NCBI RefSeq assembly: GCF_001540865.1
Contig: NC_033632.1
Coordinates: 6,760,141 to 6,824,140, forward strand
Source of the DNA: Ananas comosus
Taxonomy: Eukaryota > Streptophyta > Magnoliopsida > Poales > Bromeliaceae
Direction of reading: 5' to 3'
DNA: 64,000 nucleotides
In this document: positions 23,389-35,779 of the stretch, piece by piece
Layout of the letters: each line of letters opens with the position of its first letter
Numbering within the stretch: the first letter of the stretch is position 1
Program-made: the position numbers and the translations under genes
The notes under the pieces: generated by a model
The model's input: the letters and a program-made list of their open reading frames with translations, nothing else
What the model was told of the DNA's origin: nothing
Database searches by the model: none

Positions 23389-24756
23389 ATGGCCGCTCGA
23401 CGTGGTCGAGGTGGTGGTAGAGGCCGTTGAGGGGCTTCTAAGAGGACTCATACTGCCGGCGAGTCATCGGCTTCTGATCTGGATTATCAGGCGAGCTCCC
23501 CGGAGAAGGCTGAAGAACTTGTTGCTCGTCTTGACAAAGGGAAAGGCATAGCTGGAGAATTCTCGCGCGGAGGTGGCTCTCGTGCAAGAGAGACTCGCTC
23601 AAAGCAAGCCGCGGATGTTCTACCGGAGCGGCGGCGGACGTTTTCGAGCAGATCATGCATAGCGGAGCGCTATGTTAACTTCAATGAACTCATCAAGGAG
23701 GTTCCGAAATTTGGACGCTTGCTTCAGAGGGTACCGATAGAGCCCGTTGGACGGGTTCCTGCTCATGCTCCTTTTTGTGTGGAACTCATTCGGGAGTTCT
23801 ACATGAACGGGAGGGTGCTTGCTGAGGATGAGGAGACAGGGCCTTATTTATTTGAGACCTATGTGCGGCAGCAGAAGGTTGTAGTCACTCCTCACACTAT
23901 TGGAGAGCTTTTGGGCATGCACTTTGATACCACAGGGCTTCATTATACTATAGGGATTTATCAGTCTTCGTCGCACTGGGAGACTGTTGTTCGAGCTATC
24001 TGCAGGGATGGTGTAAGGACAAATCACGCATATGTGGAGTCGAAGGATTTGAGACCTGAATATCATCTTTTATCCTTGGTGATGTGCTATAATGTTCAAC
24101 CGATGATTGCGACAAAGAGGATTCGTTGGGATCGCCTAGTACTTCTATATCTTCTTGGTCACCCGGAGAAAGCGGATGGATTGAATATCAATATTCCGTT
24201 CCTTATGTGGCAACGAATTGTGCATGTGATACAGTCTTCGGTACGACGGGATCTACTTCCTTTTCCGTTATTAATCACTCGAATTTTGCAGGAGAACGGA
24301 GTAGATGTCTCGTGTGAAATGTACGATACTGGACTTGGACCGATTGATGCAGTAACTTGGGCCAAGTCAGTCAGCACACTGAAGACATTCCAGTAGACTT
24401 CGAGATCATCTAGAGGAGCTTCTAGTTCAGCACCTCCACCTCGAGCAGAGCGTGAGGGATCTTCCAGTTCAGAGGGAGTGATTACTGTAGAATCACTTCA
24501 CCATGAGGTGCGCTCTTTAAAGAAGAAGGTGGCAGATCTTACTAATTAGGTGGATGTGGGAATGAAGAGGATTTTGGAGAAGCTAGGATGTAGGCATGAC
24601 AACGTATTTCCTACTCAGCCTACCTACACCACTTACACGAGGTCTATGTCGAGACATCCACTCATTCCACCATCCAGTGGTGCTCCTGAGTCTGGGGGAT
24701 CTGGAGCTGGAGCTGGAGCAAGAGACGATGATGATGATGAGGAGGACACGAAGTGA
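23389..24756 (+). pseudogene. Envelope-like / plant transposon-domain protein, stops in frame
   Basis: A single frame of about 455 codons runs from the ATG at 23389 to 24756, broken by TGA at 23428 and TAG at 24394 and 24547. It opens with an Arg-Gly-rich stretch. The largest piece, 23719-24396, includes FCVELIREFYMNGRV and VTPHTIGELLGM, the pattern of the plant-transposon protein domain often annotated as envelope-like in SIRE elements. A short heptad region (LHHEVRSLKKKVADL) and an acidic tail follow. No signal peptide or clear membrane segment is visible in the domain, so an envelope role is doubtful. All three stops can be explained by single transitions. Confidence 0.7.
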
Positions 24757-25397
24757 TTTTATCTTTCGAGCTTTAGTATTTGTGTTTTTCTCTTTTCTCT
24801 CCTAGGACTATGTTTAGGTTTGCTTTACTTTGCTTTGCTTGTTTTTGCATTTGCTTTAGGCCTGTAAGTATGATATGACTACTCTTATGCTTTACTCTTA
24901 TGCTTTGTAGTATGCTTTCTTTCTATATGCTTCATTTTTTATAATTTTTGACAAAAAGGGGGAGAGCATAGATGAACAGGTGTTGATCGAAGCAAAGGGG
25001 GAGAAGGAATGAATTTCAAGTCATGATGTAATTGGTGATCAAGAACAATGAGAACAATGAGAACAATGAAATTTCAAGGGAGACAAGAACAAATGGGGAG
25101 AAGTGATCAAGAACAATGAGAACAATGAATTGAATGTAAGAATGTCCAATTGTCTCAACTTTCTATATCATTTTGGTTAATCTGTTTTTGCAGGAAATCA
25201 AAACTTCAAGACTCCTAGTTGCGTCTAAGTCATAGAGTCTGTTTTAGGAGTTTTTGTTGTATTTATGAATTTCAAATTATAGTTGGACTACATGCGAGGG
25301 GTTCGATATTTTGGTGATGACATTGAACTTTGTTTTTCTTTAAGATGTAATTTTTTAGTTGTTGTGAGTTTTGTCACGAAATTGCCAAAGGGGGAGA
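24757..25397 (+). other. 3' leader with repeated polypurine tracts
   Basis: AAAGGGGGAGA-type tracts occur at about 24955, 24997 and 25387-25397. The last abuts the 3' LTR and is the likely second-strand primer. The others look like duplicated copies. GAACAATGAGAACAATGA is repeated near 25042 and 25114. Confidence 0.7.
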
Positions 25398-26528
25398 TAG
25401 TTAAGTCTTGTGTGTTGGCAAGTTTCGTAGATTGAGTCGGAGTCTTGAAGGATCGGTGCGTAATGTCGAAGATCAAAGAATCCAAGATTTCGAAGAAATC
25501 GGAAAATATCTCACGACATGAATCACGATGCTCAGGTAAAGTTTGTAATTCATGTTAGGGTGATTCATACTTAGTTGTAGGCATTAGAATCATAAAATCA
25601 ATGTTTACTGGATTAGAAAGTGCATTGGAACTTTGCGAAACCCGAAATTTTGCAAAAAAACTGAAAATTGCAAAGTGTACCGGTACAGCATTAAAAGTGT
25701 ACCGGTACAGATTGTGTTCCGGTACAACCAGCGACTTGTCACCGGTTACACTGTTTCGTAGGATTTTTCGTTCCGTCATCGTGTAACCGGTAACAACTTG
25801 GAAGTGTACCGGTACACAATGTAAAATCCTGAAAAACTTTCTAATCCGAGTCTAATTGATTCTAAAGCCTATAAATAAGTTATTGGGGTTCTCTAACAGA
25901 TGAAGCATCATGAGAATACATGTTTGAGAAACCCTAGAGGCTAGGATTTCATCTAAAACCTATTTTCTACAAAATAGCCTCTTTTAGGTCAAATTGAGAG
26001 ATTGTAATTTGATATCAATATGTCGATTTGATCTACGCTTCGCTTAGAGTTTTCTTCTCTAGTTTTCTACAACACTCTAAGCGAAGGATTACCATAGCAT
26101 GATGTTTTTCATGGATGGCGTCATGGATTCGGCGTGATTGGAGGCGATTCGTGGATTCAGATCGTGGGCTCATGAATTCGAGTGGTGTTCATGGATTCGG
26201 ACGTGTGCGAGGCGTTCGTGGATTCGAACGTGAGGGCGTGGACAACCCGAAGGATTGCGCGAGATTCGTAAGAGGTTAAGAGAGGTCGAGTCCGTGGAGT
26301 CGATAATCACCTTGTAATCTTTTCTCTTAGAAAATTATTTTTTCGCGTGTTGGTCCCATGGGTTTTTCTCAAAGTTGGAGTTTTTCCACGTAAATCTCGA
26401 TGTGATTTTTATTTTTCGCATTTATTTTTATCGCATTGAGATTTGTGGTTTTTGACTATTACACCTATTCACCCCCTCTAGGTGTTAGATATAATCTAGA
26501 TAGATTCTTGGGCTCCTCAAAACTTACA
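25398..26528 (+). repeat. 3' LTR of the SIRE-like element
   Basis: Near-identical to the 5' LTR, with one inserted base at its start (TAGTTAAG against TGTTAAG). TATAAATA lies at 25870-25877 and the palindrome cluster at 25677-25815. Ends CTTACA before the target duplication. Confidence 0.9.
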
Positions 26529-28236
26529 ATATCTCTAGATTGGAGTGAATATTTCCTTTAATTATGAAATATTTTGATAAATTTGAATTATAAATACTGC
26601 AGACAGAGTCAGTCTCCACGTGCGCAACCCTCGACCTCACGTGCGCAACCCTCGACTTCACGTGACGAACCCACGATATTTCATACACCTAATAAAAATT
26701 ACGATTGAGGGTAAAGAAAATTTTGATTCTTTTTTAATTAATAGTAAGTGAAAATGTATCTAATATAGTAAAGATTCGGGACCTATTGCAGGCTATTTAC
26801 GTCCTATGCAAATTGGAATGAAGTTCTTGATAATATTGTCGACGAAGGAGATGATAATGACGGTAATGAGGAGGATGCACCCATTCATAATGACGGTAAT
26901 CAGGAGGATGCACCCATTCATGAGGACGACGATTGGAATAATCTAGCTGCTGACATTGAAGATGACCACGACGGTGGATTAAATTGCCTTGCGAATGCCG
27001 TTTACAGTGTGAATGACGACCCGCATATAAACAACGAATATGTAGACAATCCTGATGAGGAACTTGATCAGGCTTTATTAGGAGCTCTGGTCGAGAGATG
27101 GAGACGGAAGACCCAGACTTTTCACTTCCGCCACGGTGAGATGACGATTACACTTCAAGATGTGGCGGTTATTTCTAATCTTCGTGTCGATGGAGCGCCC
27201 GTCACTAGGAGTACAGTGTATCCGTGGCCAGAGATTTGTAAAGCGCTTTTAGGGGTTGTGCCAGATGACATCCGAGCTGGTCAGATTAAATTAGATCGGA
27301 TATACCAGCACTTCCACCATATACATTTGAATGCCCCTTCTGGATTAGTTGCAGCCACAGCACGTGCATATATGTTATATCAGATTGACTGTAGTCTGTT
27401 TCCAAACTCCACCGGATATAGAGTTCACCTTAAGTGGCTGCCACTTTTGGTGGATTTTGATGCATGTGGCGGTTTAGCCTGGGGTGTAGCAGCATTGGCT
27501 TATCTTTATCGAGTATTGGGATCGACTTCATTAAAAGGAAAGGTCGAATGCTGTTGCTTCACGACATTAGTACAAGTATTATAAGTAATATATAATAATT
27601 GTTATATAAAGCTTCTCCTATTTAAGTTCACCTGTTTAATTTATTGTAATTTATTTATAGATTTGGGCGTGGGACCATCTTCATGTCGGGCAACCTACTA
27701 GCGTTGGAGTTATTGCCGATATGGCTGATTGCCCTTTGGGTTACTGGTATGACATATAAATTTGATACATATTACATTTATATATATACATTGCAACTAA
27801 CACGTATACTTTTTAAATATTAGGTGGTCGAATGCCGGCGGGTTACGTTTTGGAGCAAATGTTAGGACAACAGATATTGAGTTCTATCGAGATGAGTTAG
27901 ATCAGCAGAGAGAGTACCAGGTACGTATTAATGCAACCATTTTTTTCAATATACAAACGTATTAATGCATTCAGCTGACTATTATTGGCTTTTTCACAGA
28001 TTACATGACGGCCGTACACAGATGCTATTATAGCTGTGCTACCGGCATTCTGTGTACAGGGCAGTGAGGTATGGTGATCGAGGACGATGCTGATTTCTTT
28101 TCATATTGTTGAGCTTCATGTATCAAATCGAGTCCTACGGCAGTTTGATCTCCTCCAGCATATAACCATTCACGTGGAGACCATCCATCGTGTTACTTCT
28201 TAGCGGCGGCCAGATGAGGATTGGGCCCACTTTCAT

Positions 28237-30650
28237 TGTCACGCCTCGGATTCCTCGTTTCCCCGGGCACACTAACAGCCCCGCCGTATACAAACAAATT
28301 TTTCTTGTATACGAAACAAAGCTGTACCTGTACCTGAATCATACAACATTACAACCAATAGTATAGAGCTGTAGAAATAAAATATAACTAAACAATAGAA
28401 GTTCACTATACATACATAGCATCCTGGTATACAAAAATTACTCGCTCTAGCGAGATACAATATCAGTATGTATAATAAATCAAACACTACAACTACCTGC
28501 AGCCGGTACTCCTCTAGCTCAGCAACTCGACAGAAGGGCTCTAACTCGTAACACCCTTTCCGTGATCAGAATCAGCAGTAGCAGCAGCCGCAACAAAAGG
28601 CTCTGCAAAAGAGGGGCAACAAATGGGCGTGAGAACTACTGCAAAAACAAGTAGTCCTCAGTGGGTACCGCCTTCAACTTATCGGCTCACCGACCAAGTC
28701 TACAGATGATATGCTCAAATGATAGTAAAGAAACTGAAAACAGTATACATCTACATGCCACTATACTATCATGAACCGACACTACTATCTGTAGAATAAT
28801 GCGATCTCTAACCCAATCTCACCAGGGACTGTGAACACACCCGTTCCAGAGACTGTGAATACACCCGTCCCGCCTGTCGAAGCTATACAACTACCTCTAC
28901 ACTAAGCAGTCCGTGGAGAGCAAGTCCAAACAGGACACAACGACACCAACGCGAACGCACAAAGCCCAACTCCGGAGTGACACTCATGGGCGCTACCCAA
29001 CCGAGTATGCAAGCGTATCTCTGTCGAGCTCAATCAGGCTCTCACAGGCTAAGATCCAAGTGAACAGGGTCCAACTGGTCTAACTACCACACTCACGTGC
29101 CCTCGGCACAATCTGATGCAAAAACACAAATCTCGGTCCACCGTCAACCTCAATGGCATCCGACAGTCCGGAACAGTCTAAACACTGCTGTAAAAATAAG
29201 CTCGGCATCTCAGCACGAGCGTAAATATATTATACACTATCCTAGGTATCCACCGCCCACAAACTGTGGTGATACAAACAAATTACGGCTTCTAGAGCTA
29301 AATCTGGTAGTTTTAATATATGACAGTGTAGAAGCGCTAGTTTTCTTCTAAGTCAATTCCAAGTTCAACATGTATAATTTATCTAACTTACTACAAAATG
29401 CTCCAAATTCAGATTTCATTTAACAGGCTAATCGATGAATTCGAGCTAAAAATAGGATATACAACTACTGAAAATATACATGTTGACTACACATACACTT
29501 AGGAGGAGAATCCGATGATTAACTTACCTTAAGTGCTAAATCCATGGCAGCGAGAAGTCGCCGGAACCCCTGTCAATCTCTGCCACAACCAGCAACCAAA
29601 CAAAACCAAGGTCTACACAAAAATCCACCAAAATTCATCAATATTTCAAAAATTCAGCACTTAAGCTAATATCATCCAATTCCAATGTCAACTTTACCTT
29701 CAAAACTCAAATTCAGATGAGAAGCAGTCTCAAATCCAGAGAACTATGATGGAGTATCAATCTCAGGTTGCAATTCCAGCTCCCTCCAAGAATTAGTCCA
29801 AGAAAATCAAAGAAACTCAATTTCAGGTCCAAAATCCGAGCAGCTCAGGAAAACACGAAATTGACTATACAAACCTCAATAAATTTCTGTCAAAATAGGC
29901 TCCACGAATTTCACTTGAAGTCCAGAATCCAACAAATCAAATTTTGTGAAAAACGGAGCTTCCTATGTCGCACACGGGCCAAAACGCCGAAGGTCGCTGT
30001 TGGAATCTGCTGAAACTGCAGCCTTTAAACTTCAATTTGAGGAATTTGGAGTAATTTGGGAAGTTTGGAGGGGTTGAAATGCAATTGTAGGCTTCACTGT
30101 GAAGAGGAGGTGAAAAGAGCTCACCAGGGACGTACTCTCTCTATTTATAGGGTGATCAAACGGTCAGATAAGCCTCAGGAACAAAAGAGGTTAACTTGCA
30201 GGTTCTGCAGAAAACCACACTTTTGGGCGCCCAAAACCCCTTTCTGGGCGTCCGAAACCTCCAGGCTACATACTTGCTCCCCTTCGGTTCCTCCGGCAGT
30301 GGTGTGCTGCACCCATATGCGACTCCGGCGGAGCTCACCTACCACCAGCCACGTGTCAGCGCAAACGATACTCACGAAGTAAATTTTCGAACCCACTTCT
30401 GGGAGCTCAAAACAAGAATCCGAATTGGCTTCCAGTTCTACTCAGCTCGGCACTTACGTTCTGGGCGACCCAAACCAGTTCTGGGCACCCGAAACTAGCA
30501 AAACTCCAGTTTTGCTCATTTGAGTGCGCAGAATCCATTTTTGCATCTATTTCGTACAAAAACAACTCCGACTCAGTCCGACACTCTCTAGATGTGTCGA
30601 CCAGTCACTAATACTGAAGCCAATCCTATCCAAACCTCAGGAGCACTACA
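28237..30650 (-). repeat. 3' LTR of the Gypsy element
   Basis: 2414 bp, TGTCACGCCTCGG to GAGCACTACA on the plus strand. A minus-strand TATA box (CTATAAATAG) lies at 30141-30150. Confidence 0.92.
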
Positions 30651-30660
30651 TCCTCCTCCA
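30651..30660 (-). other. Polypurine tract of the Gypsy element
   Basis: The minus-strand sequence TGGAGGAGGA directly abuts the 3' LTR. Confidence 0.8.
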
Positions 30661-30698
30661 GTACAAAAAGTTTCGTCCTTGAAACTTAAATTCATACC

Positions 30699-33600
30699 TC
30701 AAACCGGCGCATCAAACAAGTAGGGGTAGGATTCCCTCATCACTGTCTCAAGCTCCCATGTCGCCTCTCGCTCCTCGTGATTACTCCACTGCACCTTTAC
30801 ATAAGGAATGACCGAGCTGCACAATTCTTTCGTTTCACGAGCTAGAATTCGCACCGGTCGCTCCTCATATCTCAGGTTCTCGCCCAGTTCAAGCGGAGTG
30901 AAGTCAATCACGTGAGAGGGATCGAACACATATTTCCTCAATGCTGAGACATGGAAAATATCGTGAATACCGGCTAGTCGTGGGGGTAGAGCAATCCTGT
31001 AGGCAACTGGCCCAACTCGCTCCAACACCTGACCAACAGAGCGTGGACTGAGCTTTCCATGCACTCCAAATCTGCGTATGCCTCTGGGCGGCGAGACTTT
31101 CAGAAATATATGATCTCCAATCTGGAACTCTAAGTCTCGTCTCCTGATATTGGCGTAGCTCATCTGGCGGCTCTGGGCTGTCAAAAGGTGTCGTCGCACT
31201 GCACTAACCTTTTCCTCTGCCTCTTATAAAATTTCAAGTTTTAGCGTCTTTCTTTCACCCACATTACTCCAAAACAAAGGGGATCGATATTTGTGTCCAT
31301 ACAACGCCTCAAACGGAGCCATCTGAATGCTCGTTTGATAACTGTTGTTGTACACAAACTCAACCAGTCTCAAATGTCGATGCCACCCTCCTCCAAAGTT
31401 TAGGATGCATGTCCTCAACATGTCCTCCAGAGTCTGAATGGTCCGCTCTGACTGACCATCCGTCTGTGGGTGAAACGCCGTGCTGAAATGCAACTGTGTA
31501 CCCAAGACAGTCTGAAGACATCTCCAAAAGTGCAAAACAAATCTCGGGTCTTTGTCAGATACGATTGAAATCGGCACACCATGCAGCCTAACAATCTCAT
31601 CCAGATACAGCTGTGCGAGTCTCTCCCTGGACCAAGTGGTCTATACTGGTAGGAAATGAGCAGACTTAGTCAGTCTGTCCACTATCACCCAAATAGCACC
31701 CAAATAGTCAATCTGTCCACTATCACCCAAATAGCATCGAAACCACCCTGTGCTCTAGGCAATCACACGACAAAGTCCATCGTGATCTGCTCCCATTTTC
31801 ACTCGGGCACTGGCAGACTCTGAAGCTTGCCAGCAGGTACCTGATGCTCTGCCTTTACCTGTTGAGAAGTGAGATACTGGGTTACAAATCTGCCAATGTC
31901 TCATTTCATTCCATTCCACTAGAACTGTGCCTTTAGATCCTTATACATCTTGGTTCCACCAGGGTGAACCGTATAAGGTGAACAATGAGCCTTTCTCGAA
32001 ATATCCTCTCGGATCTCTGAATTCATAGGCACAGACAGTCGGTCCCTGTACCGCAGTACTCCCAAACTGTCCACTGTAAAACCCTCTGCATGTCCTCTCT
32101 CTAACTGCTCTCGAATCCTCAGCAAGTGTGAATCTCCACTCTGTTTCTCCTGGATCCTACTCAACAGAGTGGGCTGCAAGACCATAGACATCAGTCTTGC
32201 AGTAGATCCAGGGGACACAACCTCGAGTCGCAACCGCTGCAACTCCTCAAGTAACGGCCTCTACTGAGTAATCATCAGGCTCAAACTCTACACTGACTTC
32301 AGCTCAACGCATCTGCCACCATATTTGCCTTGCCGGGATGATACTGAATACTAATATCATAGTCCTTCAGTAACTCCAACCACCGACGTTGCCTCAAATT
32401 CAACTCCCTTTGGGTGAACAGATACTTGAGACTCTTATGATCAGTAAACACCTCGCAGCGCTTGCCATATAAGTAATGCCGCCACAACTTTAATACAAAA
32501 ACCACTGCGGTGAGCTCCAAGTCATGCGTAGGGTAATTCTTCTCGTAATCCTTCAATTGCCGTGAAGTATAAGCAATTACCTTACCATGCTGCATCAGCA
32601 CACAGCCCAAACTACTGTGCGATGCATCACTGTAGATCACAAATCCTTCCCCCATCACTGAAAGGGCAAGGATAGGAGCCGACGTCAACCTCTGTTTCAA
32701 CTCATCGAAGCTCCTCTGACAATCCTCACTCCAGTGAACTTAATTTCTTTACGAGTCAATCGAGTGATGGGTGTGGAAAGCTTCGCAAAGACTTCCACAA
32801 ACCGACGGTAATATCCAGCAAGTCCAAGGAAACTCCTCACCTCCGTCACCGTCGTCGGTCTGGGCTAATCCTGAATAGCATCAATCTTCTTCAGGTCCAC
32901 TGTTACTCTAACTGCAGAAATCACATGGCCCAAGAAAGCAACCTCCAGTAACCAAAACTCGCACTTCTTCAACTTGGCATACAACTTCTTCTCTCTCAGA
33001 AGTTGTAGCACAATCCTCAAGTGCTTCTCATGCTCGGTATCACTCCGGAAGTATATCAAGATATCATTTATGAACACCATTACAAATCTATCCAAGAACG
33101 GCTTGAATACTCTGTTCATCAAATCCATAAATGCGGCAGGGGCATTTGTCAATCCAAAAGGCATAAGATAAACTCATAATGCCCGTACCGAGTCCGAAAA
33201 GCCGTCTTGGGAACATCCTCGACCCTCATCCTCAACTGGTGGTAACCTGACTGGAGATCTATCTTCAAGAAGACACAAGATCCTTGCAGCTAATCAAACA
33301 GATCATCAATGCGCGGCAAAGGATACTTATTCTTGACGGTCACTTTATTTAGCTCTCTGTAATCCACACACAATTTAAGTGAACCATCATTCTTCTTCAC
33401 GAATAACACCGGCGCTCCCTAAGGCGACACACTGGGTCTCACATACCCCTTATCCATCAGATCCTGAAACTGCGCCTTTAGTTCTCTCAGCTCTGCCGGT
33501 GCCATCCAGTAAGGTGCCTTCGAGATTGGTGCAGTTCCCGGAACTACATCAATCACAAACTCGATCTCTCTCTCCGGCGGCATTGTCGTCAACTTCGGGA

Positions 33601-34110
33601 GAAACACATCCGAAAACTCGCGGACTATATGGATATCCTCGAGTCCCGGCGCCACCGTAGGCACCTCCACAACCGTTGCCAGAAAAGCAACACATCCTCT
33701 ACTCATCAGCTGTCGAGCCCTCGTCGAAGATATCCAAGTGGCAAACAACGTACTCCTACAGCCTCTAAAAGTGAACTCCTCCTGACCTGGCTCACGGAAC
33801 GTCACAATCCTCGCTCCACAATCAATAGTAGCATAGTACTGCACCAGCCAATCCGTGCCGAGCACAACGTCAAAGTCCTGTAGCTGCCCTAAAACCAACA
33901 GATCTGCGGGTATGATCCACGAATCTAACTGCATCGGACACGACTAACAACACTACAACCTATAAAACATGGTCGGGGATCTACACCTCTCGTGCCTGTG
34001 ACAATGACCCTAACTCTAGACCATGCAACAATACAAATGCTCGGCTAACAAAAGAATGCGATGCACCAGTATCAAAAAAGTGTACGAGCTCTAATGCCGG
34101 AAATCAAAAT
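30699..34110 (-). pseudogene. Gypsy pol polyprotein, broken
   Basis: Going down the minus strand: retropepsin DTGASHSF near 34065 and DVVLGTDWL near 33860; reverse transcriptase 32865-33320, where the catalytic box reads FINDIL in place of the usual YxDD-like F(V/I)DD at about 33066; RNase H 32299-32700 ([23 protein letters not shown]); H2C2 region HPGGTKMYKDL near 31940; integrase core 31224-31850 (VSDKDPRF, FHPQTDGQSERT); and a chromodomain-like tail 30700-30830 (KVQWSNHEEREATWE). At least six frame changes and several stops are visible. A ~35-bp duplication at about 31676-31735 disrupts the integrase. It cannot encode working enzymes. Confidence 0.9.
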
Positions 34111-34299
34111 GATACCTACCACCACTGAGTCGGCTGCTGTAGAGTCCTCCACCTGAGCTGCATATACCCTGCAACTCGGAGCCTGCTGTCGCCGCTCACC
34201 CTGACGCGGCACAGATACTCTATCCTCCTGGCGGTAACTCAGTGGTGCTCTGTAAGACTGCTGGGGTGCTGGCTGAGCTGATGCTGTCGATGGTGCTGG

Positions 34300-35486
34300 T
34301 GATGCTGCTCGGGGACAAGCTAACCTCATGTGTCCAGGCTAACCATAAGTAAAACAACGGCCCTTTCTCTGCTAGCACTATCGGGACCAATGTGGTCCCC
34401 CACAGATCACGCACTGTGGAGTCCGCTGTGCCTGTCGTTGCTGACGGGATCCCCTGGAACGTTGACGCCCCGAAGACCCACGACCCTGAGAACGTGATCG
34501 TGGAGGCCTCGGCGGTCGTCTGCTACTCGACTGTCCTCCGTCCTCTGGAAAGGGGAGCTTCCTGTCCTAACTCTGCCCCGGCACCTGAGTCCTCTCCCGA
34601 ATAGATGCATCACCTCTCTCTACCCACAGGGTCTGCTCGATAGATGCGTCCAAGGTCCTCAACCTCTGCGCTTGCATCAACCGAAAAATCTCCAGTCTTA
34701 AACGTCGCTCAAAAAGGTATACCCTGTGCGCTTCATCTCTGGCCACAAAAGGAATACAGTTCAGGAGTCGAGTAAACTCACGGATGTACTCCTGAACTGT
34801 CCGCTCCCCTTGCTGGATCTTCTTCAGATCCTTCTCGAGTTTCTGCTTTACACTGTTGGAAAAATACACCCCATGCAGCATGCCACAGAACTCATCCCAT
34901 CTCATCTACGAAGCTACCAGCCTATAGTCTCGCCTCACTCTCTCCACCAAGCATGTGCATCACCTGCCAAGCAGTGAACTCCTAGGTGTACCTGCTCCCA
35001 CTCAGGAATGAACAGATCCTCAAACAGTTTCTCCATCGCGCTGACCCAACCCTCAACAACCGAGGCCTCTGTGCAACTGCCATCATAGGTCGGCGGATCA
35101 AAACGACGAAAGTGGGCAAGTCTCTCTGCCATCCACTCCTGCTCAGCCTCAGTCAGCTGTGGTGCCTCACCAAAAGATGCAACTGGCGCTGCGGGAACTG
35201 CCGCTGGTCGAGGTACTGCTGCAGCTGGTGCGGCCGCTCGAGTAGTCGGGGGTGAAACTGGCTGCTCTGGTGTTGGACTCTACGGCGGAGCTAACATCTC
35301 ACACATCATCTGTAATAACGCCCCCTGCTGCCTCGTCACCTCGGTCAAGGCAGCTAACTGCTCACTAAGATCAGGTGATGCACTAACCTCTGGTTGTGCA
35401 CTGGGCTCTGCCTGCTCAGACATCTCAGGAGGTGCGGCACGATCCCTGGTCGACGGTCGACCTCGGCGACGATACATAGCTGTCAA
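34300..35486 (-). pseudogene. Gypsy gag, broken
   Basis: Starts MYRRRGRPSTRDR near 35474 and passes a Pro/Ala-rich linker. Next comes the retrotransposon gag domain (FDPPTYDGS, WVSAMEKLFEDL, QGERTVQEYIREFTRLL) in two frames with stops. It ends in a knuckle around 34330-34360 whose second cysteine codon reads Tyr. Gag would form the capsid-like particle. Confidence 0.85.
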
Positions 35487-35759
35487 GAAAGAAAATAAGG
35501 GTCAGATAAAAGACAAACACTCTCGACCCAATCAAACGAAAGTCTAGAAGGCGGCCCCTATTTCTCCTCAAAATTATGTCGTCTGCAGCCAACATAATTT
35601 TTTTGGACCGAAGCAGGCACTCCTTCGATCACTCACTCCGATCTAGAAGGAGGTAGAATAATCAATCACTGACTTTCGCGATAAATCACGCCTCTCACGT
35701 CTTGCCTTCCTAAGGTTTGCCAAACCTAGGGTTCTTAAGTTCCAACGACCTAATGCTAA

Positions 35760-35771
35760 GCTCTGATACCA
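35760..35771 (-). other. Primer binding site for initiator Met-tRNA
   Basis: Minus-strand TGGTATCAGAGC lies eight bases from the inner end of the 5' LTR. Confidence 0.9.
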
Positions 35772-35779
35772 ACTTAATC

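Larger units (their letters stand above)
18610..26528 (+). mobile_element. Non-autonomous SIRE-like Copia-type retrotransposon, 7.9 kb
   Basis: Two LTRs, 18610-19739 (1130 bp) and 25398-26528 (1131 bp), differ by a few percent by eye. The 5-bp target duplication is ATATC at 18605-18609 and 26529-26533. The 5' LTR is followed by a primer site and the 3' LTR is preceded by a purine tract. The interior encodes a Gag-like protein and an envelope-like protein. There is no protease, integrase, reverse transcriptase or RNase H between them, so the element would need helper proteins. It splits the MULE gene. Confidence 0.88.

Noticed and set aside
23719..24396. Possible single-exon host gene
   Set aside because: It lies between matching LTRs, is continuous in frame with upstream and downstream transposon codons, and resembles the plant-transposon domain.
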